Source: an uncultured Methanobrevibacter sp.
GTDB taxonomy: Archaea > Methanobacteriota > Methanobacteria > Methanobacteriales > Methanobacteriaceae
Direction of reading: 5' to 3'
Length of the DNA: 15,266 bases
Assembly: GCA_900317865.1 (NCBI GenBank)
Contig: ONIK01000044.1
Coordinates: 1 to 15,266 of the forward strand
The notes beneath the pieces are model-generated. The model made no database searches. It was not told where the DNA came from and saw only the letters and a program-made list of their open reading frames with translations. Below, piece after piece: positions 7,163-13,351 of this stretch. The translations under genes were made by a program, and so were the position numbers. Within the stretch, counting starts at the first letter, position 1. Each line of letters starts with the position of its first letter.

Positions 7163-8032
7163 TTAAACATAATCTTCGAATACTCTCCCAATTTTACGAC
7201 CTAATTCAACTGCATTTCTAATTGAGCCTGTTTCAGTCTGTTCTTTCAGGATTTCTCCGTCTCTAGTAAGCAATATTGAATAAATATTAAATTTTTTATC
7301 TTTCATTTGTGCTATGGAACCAATAGGCCATTGACAGCCAACACCTAATTCTTCCAGCACTTTTTTTTCAGCAAAGACTTCCTGCATTGAAGTATAATCA
7401 TTTAACTTTGCTATTGTTTGCTTTTTGTCATAGTCTTTTCTTGTGATTATCGCCAAGGCACCTTGTCCTGCAGGGGGCGTAATATAATCTAGCGGAAATA
7501 CAGTTTTAATGTTTTCAGTTAAGCCTAATCTTTTTAATCCTGCTTCTGCCATTATTGTTGCATCCAAATCACTTTCAAAAACTTTATTGATTCTGGTTTC
7601 AATATTTCCTCTTATTGGTTTGAGTTCAAAGTCTTTTTCATAGTGATTACAAAATGCTTCACGTCTAAGACTACTTGTTCCCAGTTTGGAACCGGGTTCT
7701 AATTCTTTCCATGTTTTTTCGGAAATCAATACTTCATGTGGTGATTCACGTATTGGGACGGCTACAATTTCTAAGTCTTCATCCAATTCGGTTGGCAAAT
7801 CTTTAAAACTATGTACTGTAAAATCAACTTCTTCTTCTAAAAGAGCAATGTCTAATTCTTTAGTAAAAAGCCCTTTTGAATCCATATTATATAATTGGGA
7901 AGTAGTTATTTTATCTCCTTTTGTTTTAATAATTTCCAAGTCAATTTTCTCACCAATTATTCTTGATAAGTCAGCACAAACCTGTTTTGTTTGTGCAAGT
8001 GCCAATTGACTGCCTCTTGTTCCAACTATCAA
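7163..8032 (-). CDS. hemC: Hydroxymethylbilane synthase (porphobilinogen deaminase)
   Basis: 289 residues, normal family length for an archaeon. The enzyme joins four porphobilinogens into hydroxymethylbilane, the linear tetrapyrrole precursor of sirohydrochlorin, cobamides and, in methanogens, coenzyme F430. Visible features: the N-terminal IVGTRGSQLALAQT (2-15), SFKDLP with the catalytic aspartate D78, the arginine-rich GTSSLRREA (118-126) and RGNIETR (141-147) contacting the growing chain, and C233 in GVGCQWPIG, which tethers the dipyrromethane cofactor. The start is a TTG at 8032: GGAG lies 8 nt upstream and the protein begins exactly where HemC proteins do. First gene of the apparent hemC, oxidoreductase, gfcR operon. 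Confidence 0.95.
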   Translation of the reverse strand: MIVGTRGSQLALAQTKQVCADLSRIIGEKIDLEIIKTKGDKITTSQLYNMDSKGLFTKELDIALLEEEVDFTVHSFKDLPTELDEDLEIVAVPIRESPHEVLISEKTWKELEPGSKLGTSSLRREAFCNHYEKDFELKPIRGNIETRINKVFESDLDATIMAEAGLKRLGLTENIKTVFPLDYITPPAGQGALAIITRKDYDKKQTIAKLNDYTSMQEVFAEKKVLEELGVGCQWPIGSIAQMKDKKFNIYSILLTRDGEILKEQTETGSIRNAVELGRKIGRVFEDYV

Positions 8033-8093
8033 ATTATCGTCTCCAATTTTTATAAAACATTGCAGAAAGAATTTTTATTTTTTTCATTTTACA

Positions 8094-8128
8094 TATAAGT
8101 TTTAACTTATAAGTAATAATATAAATTT
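8094..8128 (-). promoter_or_regulatory. Box A and 18-bp dyad operator upstream of hemC
   Basis: On the minus strand a box A candidate (AAATTTATATTATT, 8115-8128) is followed at once by the dyad TATAAGTT-TT-AACTTATA (8094-8111), with 8-bp perfect arms. The predicted start (near 8095) would fall in the dyad, leaving a leader of about 60 nt before the TTG. This is a classic layout for a repressor site. GfcR, the last gene of the operon, is a natural candidate to bind it; that is inference. Confidence 0.4.
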
Positions 8129-8178
8129 ACAATATATTCTTTTATTTTTAATTATAATTAAATGTTTCAATTTGAAGT

Positions 8179-8185
8179 AAAAAAA
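8179..8185 (-). terminator. T-tract downstream of cfbE
   Basis: A run of seven T on the minus strand lies about 30 nt after the cfbE stop (8217-8219). Oligo-T runs alone commonly end transcription in archaea. No strong stem precedes it. Confidence 0.3.
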
Positions 8186-8216
8186 GTATTACAACAAAGT
8201 TGATAATTTAATAGTA

Positions 8217-9617
8217 TCATCGTTTGGATAATGTTTTATAGTCTGATCTGTAAATAAAAAGCAGATTTCGGTCTGTTTCTATTGCAAGATTGTAGACTGA
8301 CTTGTAATCGGAGATATATCTGATTTTTTTATTAACTTTCTTAGAAATACTTTTACCAACATCTCCAGTCAATATGATTTCTTCATCAATATCATCGATT
8401 AAATCGGCAACTGCATCTTCATTTATTTCTTCACATGTAATTCCATAATCTCCGCCTATTGAAATGATGTATGTGGAATCATTATCAAGCATGTTAATTG
8501 ATGCTTCAATCGCTTTGGTGTTTATTCCGGGATTTATTTCTTCAATGATTGTACTATTTTCAATAATTTTTTTGTTGGTTCTTCCGGGGATTCCTTTGTA
8601 ATTTCTCAATCCGTTAATGATTCTGCCAGTATCAATATTCAGGGATAATGCTGTTTCAACAACGCCCAAAACATTTAAAACGTGGTGAGAACCTGGAGCA
8701 AATGTTTTGATTTCCATTTCTCCACTAATCACTTCTCCACTTTTGGTTTTTATATCTTTATAAATGATGTTTGCTGTAGTTTCATCAAGGGAATAATCAA
8801 TGTTTTCGGCATATAAATTGCTTGACTTGTCATTTAAACTGAATGAATTGATTTTTTCATGTTTGATGGCGGAATAATATTTATCGAGGGATTCCTTTTC
8901 ACAGCAAACGATATCACATTTAAATACTTGCTTTTTGGCAATGCTTGCTGAAGATTTGTTTTTTGCAATAGGATAATCCTCAACAATATTTGTTAAAAGA
9001 CCTACATCACCAATACCGCTCACACCAAGTGAGGATTCAAAGATTGCACAGTTATATATTTGATTTTTAATTTCTCCTCCGCAAATGGGGTTGGCTAATC
9101 TGTAAGCCAAGTCAATGCATTCTTTTGTGTTTGCAGGGGTTATTGAAATGTTTTTTTGTAAAATTATTTCTTTTTTATCCTCGTAAATCAATGCACCTAA
9201 ACTGGATAAAATTAATGGATTATCATCTATCAGAATATCTTTAAGCATGAATACGCAGCTTGTTTTACCTTTAACTCCGGTCACTTCAATTTTATTTATG
9301 TCTTTGCCCCAATCATTTAGTATTTCAGCTACTGCATCATGGTGGGTAATGAATGTATAGTTTAAATCAGGATTATATTGTTTTATCTCATCATTGCTTA
9401 ATGGCAAATGGATTGGGTAAATAACTTTTAAATCTCCATTGAATTTTTTCAAATCATCTAACTGAATAAGTTCAATGCCGTAAATGTCAAGCATGCGCTT
9501 TTCAATGTTTTTTATGGTATTGTATATGTCAAAGCAGTAAACGCTTTTTCCTTTTTTTGCAAGGCTTACTGCAATTTTAACTCCTCCGTGAGTTAAATCA
9601 ATTACGAGGATGTTCAT
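8217..9617 (-). CDS. cfbE: Mur ligase-like protein, probable coenzyme F430 synthase (CfbE)
   Basis: 466 residues with Mur ligase layout. An N-terminal alpha/beta domain begins MNILVIDLTHGG (1-12). The central ATP-binding domain has VTGVKGKTS (112-120, P-loop) and EINPGINTKA later, and the C-terminal domain contains YIISIGGDYG. FAPGSHHVLNVLG and YKGIPGRTNK correspond to the Mur ligase histidine and arginine regions. The DLTHGG start and the overall pattern match CfbE, the amide-bond-free Mur-like enzyme that closes the last ring of F430, the nickel cofactor of methyl-coenzyme M reductase. The neighbouring hemC supports a tetrapyrrole role. A pseudomurein peptide ligase is the main alternative. 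ATG 9617 overlaps the preceding stop as TAATG, with GGGTG upstream; GTG 9626 is an alternative start. Last gene of its apparent operon. Confidence 0.75.
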   Translation of the reverse strand: MNILVIDLTHGGVKIAVSLAKKGKSVYCFDIYNTIKNIEKRMLDIYGIELIQLDDLKKFNGDLKVIYPIHLPLSNDEIKQYNPDLNYTFITHHDAVAEILNDWGKDINKIEVTGVKGKTSCVFMLKDILIDDNPLILSSLGALIYEDKKEIILQKNISITPANTKECIDLAYRLANPICGGEIKNQIYNCAIFESSLGVSGIGDVGLLTNIVEDYPIAKNKSSASIAKKQVFKCDIVCCEKESLDKYYSAIKHEKINSFSLNDKSSNLYAENIDYSLDETTANIIYKDIKTKSGEVISGEMEIKTFAPGSHHVLNVLGVVETALSLNIDTGRIINGLRNYKGIPGRTNKKIIENSTIIEEINPGINTKAIEASINMLDNDSTYIISIGGDYGITCEEINEDAVADLIDDIDEEIILTGDVGKSISKKVNKKIRYISDYKSVYNLAIETDRNLLFIYRSDYKTLSKR

Positions 9618-11470
9618 TATAAACACCCATCGTTTTTATTTAGACCGCCCTCACTTAATTTATCTTTAACTTTTTCATAGAAATATTTGCTGCTGGTTCT
9701 TATGAAATAAACATTTTTTTCTGCTTTTTTAAAGTTAATTTCTTCAAGGTATGATGCTTCTTCATTAATCTGTCCGTCCATAACGAATACTGCCTTTTTA
9801 CCTTTTTTCAGTAATTTGACTGTAATTTCACTGTTGTCTGATACAATGAAAGGTCTTGCACCAAGTTTATATGGACATATTGGTATGATAATGAATCCGT
9901 CGAGTTTAGGATCTACAATAGGGCCTCCTGCAGACATTGCATATGCAGTAGAACCGCTTGGTGTTGAAATAATAACTCCATCGGCTCTAACCTCTTCAAT
10001 AGTTTCTCCATCGACCTGAATTTCAAAATGTAACATTTTTGCAGGCTTTTCTGTCATTATAACAACTTCATTCATTGCCTGATAGTAATGGTTTTCGTGT
10101 GAAACTACAAGTTTGCTTCTTTTTTCTTTATAATAATCTCCTCTGAGAACTTTGTCCAATGCATTAAATGTATCTTTTAATTCAATGTCTGTTAAAAATC
10201 CGACAGTTCCCATATTTATTCCAAATAATGGAGTTTCCTCTTTAAGTTTGGCCTGTGCTCTAAGTAAGGTTCCATCTCCTCCTAAGACAACGGCCATGTC
10301 ACATTTAAATTTATTTACATCCTGAGCAATCTTTTTAAAGTCGATATTTAAATTTAAATTTTCAAATGATTCTGCCATTTCCGGAGATTCCTTAATAATC
10401 TTTTTGATAATATTGTCAAGTTTGGGATTTTGTTTCAGTTCCTCGATTTTTGCAACCACTCTCTTTTCAATAACAACTTCAATACCATTTGTTAAAAAGT
10501 AATCAACGAGTTTTGCAGAGAATAATACAGCTTTATCCTGGTCAACACGGCTTGCAATACCCACTTTTCCAATAATATCTGCCTGGTTATCATTTAAGAT
10601 ATCAATTATCTGTTTGTGGAGAATCTTATTGTTTGCTGCAACTACTATGGCCTTTTCATAAATACTTAGTTTATTGTTTAATTTTTCACCGTGTTTTGAT
10701 GTTATGATTGCACCCGCTTCTTCAACAATTAATTTTGATGCTGCAATGTCAATTATTCTACTTCCTCTTAAGTCTAAAAATGCATCGTATCGTCCGCTTG
10801 CAACATAAGATAGTTCCAGTACCACAGAACCCAGCACTCTCATTCTTCTAGCATTATCCACCAATTTTGAAGCGGTTGATGTTCCACTTTTTGTAAAACC
10901 TCCCAAGGTCATTTCACTGAAGTTAACAACGTCACTGGGATGTACTCTTTCATTATTTAACCAACATCCCTTTCCTTTTTCAGCTTCAAAAAAGTTACCA
11001 TTTCCAAAATTACTGATAAAACCTAATTCAACATCATCTAATGTGGCCAATCTTCCTTCAGGAACTCCTGCAACAGCAATGGAAATTCCATATGCAGGTA
11101 TCTCTTTAATTGCATTGCTTGTCCCGTCAATCGGATCAACTAAAAATATGAATTTCGGTTTTTCTTCTTCGTTAATATCATCATTTTCCAGTTCTTCAGC
11201 CAGGTTAATGCTTCTTTTTGTTCCTTTTCCAAGTTTCAATTCACCTACTTCTTCACTGATAATGTATGATAATACTGGAGCATTTTTTAAAATATTAACT
11301 AAAGTGTCCTCAGCAATAATGTCAATATATGATGTAGGCGTTCCGTCAGCACCAATTTTTACCTTTTCTCCGGCTTCAGGTTTTCCTGCATAAGGTCTTA
11401 TTGCTCTACTCACTTCTTTTATCATTTCGTAAGCTAAATCGGTAGCTATTTTTTTATCTTTAGCATCCAT
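9617..11470 (-). CDS. Bifunctional NADP phosphatase / NAD kinase
   Basis: 617 residues, a fusion known from methanogens (MJ0917 type). The N-terminal inositol-monophosphatase-like domain (about 5-290) has the metal ligands E73/E74, DPIDGTSN (112-119) and IIDIAA (D241), and removes phosphate from NADP or inositol phosphates. The C-terminal NAD kinase domain (about 300-600) has VVLGGDGT (394-401), GTVGFLT (421-427), MNEV (466-469) and STPSGSTAYAMSAGG (502-516), and phosphorylates NAD. Having both activities on one chain lets the cell set the NAD/NADP balance. ATG 11470 lies 4 nt after the stop of the arginine decarboxylase gene, with GAGTGA as a plausible ribosome site. The stop overlaps the cfbE start, so the three genes are probably co-transcribed. 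Confidence 0.93.
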   Translation of the reverse strand: MDAKDKKIATDLAYEMIKEVSRAIRPYAGKPEAGEKVKIGADGTPTSYIDIIAEDTLVNILKNAPVLSYIISEEVGELKLGKGTKRSINLAEELENDDINEEEKPKFIFLVDPIDGTSNAIKEIPAYGISIAVAGVPEGRLATLDDVELGFISNFGNGNFFEAEKGKGCWLNNERVHPSDVVNFSEMTLGGFTKSGTSTASKLVDNARRMRVLGSVVLELSYVASGRYDAFLDLRGSRIIDIAASKLIVEEAGAIITSKHGEKLNNKLSIYEKAIVVAANNKILHKQIIDILNDNQADIIGKVGIASRVDQDKAVLFSAKLVDYFLTNGIEVVIEKRVVAKIEELKQNPKLDNIIKKIIKESPEMAESFENLNLNIDFKKIAQDVNKFKCDMAVVLGGDGTLLRAQAKLKEETPLFGINMGTVGFLTDIELKDTFNALDKVLRGDYYKEKRSKLVVSHENHYYQAMNEVVIMTEKPAKMLHFEIQVDGETIEEVRADGVIISTPSGSTAYAMSAGGPIVDPKLDGFIIIPICPYKLGARPFIVSDNSEITVKLLKKGKKAVFVMDGQINEEASYLEEINFKKAEKNVYFIRTSSKYFYEKVKDKLSEGGLNKNDGCL

Positions 11471-11474
11471 ATTT

Positions 11475-11921
11475 TCACTCTTCTAAATAAACTACTGATG
11501 CTACAACAGATGCAATGTTTTCAACTGTTGCTGTAGCTTTTTTAACAATTAGTTGTTTAATTTCAACTTCACGTTTTTCCATCATATAAGTAACCATGAA
11601 TTTTGCTTCATCAATCAAATCATTTTCATTTTTATTAATTCCTGTTGTTTCAACAACACAGCCTAATTCATCTCCAATAGCTACTGCTATCACTGCTGTA
11701 ATTACATCACCAGGATTATCTGAAGTAATTTCTGATAATACACAATTAATCATACTTCCCGCTTTCAATTCAGACAAATCTGTGATTTGGGTATTTCCTG
11801 CAAGCATACTGGATACTTTAATTAAATTAACATCTCCAATTCCAGCATCACTCAATGCATTATCAAAAGCATTTAATTTTGTAGGTCCTTCATCTTTTCC
11901 ACTAACAATGGCTATTTTCAT
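11475..11921 (-). CDS. pdaD: Pyruvoyl-dependent arginine decarboxylase
   Basis: 148 residues. The proenzyme cleaves itself between two serines and converts the second to a pyruvoyl group, then decarboxylates arginine to agmatine for polyamine synthesis. The site is KVSSML (S37-S38), preceded by DVNLIK with N32, and E91 in VVETTG sits where the catalytic glutamate (E109 of the M. jannaschii enzyme) is expected. KLNAFDNALSDAGIGDVNL (15-33) is the conserved N-terminal block. The protein is about 15 residues shorter at the N-terminus than the M. jannaschii enzyme; no in-frame start exists upstream before a TAG at 11958-11960, so this is real. ATG 11921 has GTGAT 3 nt upstream. First gene of the operon with the NAD kinase fusion and cfbE. 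Confidence 0.9.
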   Translation of the reverse strand: MKIAIVSGKDEGPTKLNAFDNALSDAGIGDVNLIKVSSMLAGNTQITDLSELKAGSMINCVLSEITSDNPGDVITAVIAVAIGDELGCVVETTGINKNENDLIDEAKFMVTYMMEKREVEIKQLIVKKATATVENIASVVASVVYLEE

Positions 11922-11978
11922 TTTATCACATAAATATATGTTACTTTTAGTTTTTCTCTAACAAACTTTCTATACTAG

Positions 11979-11989
11979 AATATATATCA
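11979..11989 (-). promoter_or_regulatory. Box A candidate of the arginine decarboxylase operon
   Basis: On the minus strand TGATATATAT (11980-11989) lies about 60 bp before the start codon, placing transcription start near 11955 with a leader of about 35 nt that contains the GTGAT ribosome site. Assigned by pattern only. Confidence 0.4.
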
Positions 11990-12000
11990 TTTCCTTAAAT

Positions 12001-12310
12001 AACATTTGCGGGTAATGTTTTAATCTTTCAAAAAACTTTGTTGATTTGAAATTTTTTTTCATGAAAATTAATCTATTTTAAGATAAAATATTCATTTATC
12101 ACTTAAAAGATAATAAAATTGATATGGTATTTCAAAAAACAATGCTAAAGTCTTAAAACGAACATTTAAAACCAAATGGGGTGTTTTAAAACGAATATAT
12201 TCTGTAGATTTAATTTTGAACCAAAATCGAGAAAATGATTTTTAAAATCAACATTTTTTTGAAATATTCAAATATAAGTATAAATATATAAACTTGTAGG
12301 GGATATTATT
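12001..12310. other. Upstream region of the adhesin-like gene with repeats and dyads
   Basis: About 310 bp with no gene. Visible elements: a 6-bp-arm hairpin AACATT/AATGTT (12001-12019); two exact copies of TTAAAACGAA (12153-12162 and 12186-12195), 33 bp apart; a dyad TGATTTT-T-AAAATCA (12236-12250) followed by a T-run; a dyad TTTGAA-ATA-TTCAAA (12258-12272); and box-A-like TATA stretches (about 12271-12292) before TAGGGG (12297-12302), 8 nt from the ATG. Any of these could regulate the surface-protein gene. Confidence 0.6.
12153..12195. repeat. Two TTAAAACGAA direct repeats, 33 bp apart
   Basis: Exact 10-bp copies at 12153-12162 and 12186-12195, both in the same orientation. A 33-bp period is close to three DNA turns, so proteins bound at both would sit on the same face. 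They lie about 120-160 bp before the adhesin start and are the only CG-containing elements in the surrounding AT-rich DNA. Regulatory role is inferred. Confidence 0.5.
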
Positions 12311-13351
12311 ATGAAAATTTTAAAAATTATGATTGTCCTGCTTATTCTAATAATGTCTGTTGGTGCTGTTGGTGCAGCCGAAAACACTACTGACATTAGA
12401 AATACGGATAGTCAACTAATCTTAGAAACTTCTCAAAATGAACTTTATGCAACCATTGAAGCTTCATTTGCTGATTTAACTAATGAAATAGAAAATACAG
12501 GTACGACTTTGGATTTAACCAGGGACTATACTTTCAATAATGAAACTGACAAGAATATCGGAATTTTAATCAGCAAGGATAATTTTGTCCTTAATGGTAA
12601 CGGCCACACAGTTGATGGGAAAAACCTATCCAGAATATTCTCAATTGATGGAAACAACATAACATTAAGCAATCTAGTTTTAATCAATGGTAATAGTAAT
12701 AATGGTGGGGCGGTATGCAGCGAAGGAGCAGTAACATTGAACAACATTACTTTCATTGACAACTATGCAAGCATACAGGGCGGAGCAGTAGGACTTTTTG
12801 CAAATGCAGTCCTTAATATTAACAATTCCAGATTCATAAACAATAATGCCGGTTCAGGTCCATCAATATTTGTTCAGAACAGTAACTTAAACCTTTACAA
12901 TACGGAGTTTACTTCCAATGTACATGCTAAAGGTGGCCAGGTCTTTCTAAATAATGCTACTGGATATATTGATAACGCTACATTTGCAAATATTGTATCC
13001 AATTACACTCCGGCAATACAATTTGTAAAATCAAAAGCCCTTACAATACTTAATTCTAAATTCATTAATTTAAATGCTAAAATCTCTTCTGGTGCAATTT
13101 ACACTAAAAGTGGAGGTGCATTATACATTAGGAATTGTGAATTCACAAACACTAGTTCTTCTAAAAATGCGGGTGCAATCCTTGCAGACATTGCTGGAGA
13201 TGATAATCTCATGCCAGGTAATGTAACTATACTTGACACAGTATTCAGAGACACATCTTCAGGATTTGGCGGAGCATTAGTTCAATTTGGCGGCAAACTT
13301 CTAATAAACAATTACTTACAATGGAGGATCAGTTTATATTTCATATGTTGA
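12311..13351 (+). CDS. Secreted beta-helix (adhesin-like) protein, N-terminal part, cut by a frameshift
   Basis: 346 residues in this frame. Residues 1-23 form a signal peptide (MKILKIMIVLLILIMSVGAVGAA). From about 55 on, the sequence is a ladder of short repeats rich in N, G, S and T (GGAV, NSNFxNN-like, ITFIDNYAS, INNSRFINN), typical of the right-handed parallel beta-helix of methanogen adhesin-like proteins exposed on the cell surface. Many NxS/T sequons are present. The natural end is not at 13351: the last residues (YLQWRISLYFIC) do not fit the repeat, while the beta-helix continues in the next frame from about 13308. Removing one T at 13312-13313 restores INNTYNGGSVYIS and joins this to the protease part. 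The start is supported by TAGGGG 8 nt before ATG. Confidence 0.85.
   Translation: MKILKIMIVLLILIMSVGAVGAAENTTDIRNTDSQLILETSQNELYATIEASFADLTNEIENTGTTLDLTRDYTFNNETDKNIGILISKDNFVLNGNGHTVDGKNLSRIFSIDGNNITLSNLVLINGNSNNGGAVCSEGAVTLNNITFIDNYASIQGGAVGLFANAVLNINNSRFINNNAGSGPSIFVQNSNLNLYNTEFTSNVHAKGGQVFLNNATGYIDNATFANIVSNYTPAIQFVKSKALTILNSKFINLNAKISSGAIYTKSGGALYIRNCEFTNTSSSKNAGAILADIAGDDNLMPGNVTILDTVFRDTSSGFGGALVQFGGKLLINNYLQWRISLYFIC

Noticed and set aside
9816..11961. Plus-strand open frames of 67-121 codons opposite the NAD kinase and arginine decarboxylase genes
   Set aside because: Antisense shadows of well-recognised genes, with serine/proline-rich low-complexity translations.
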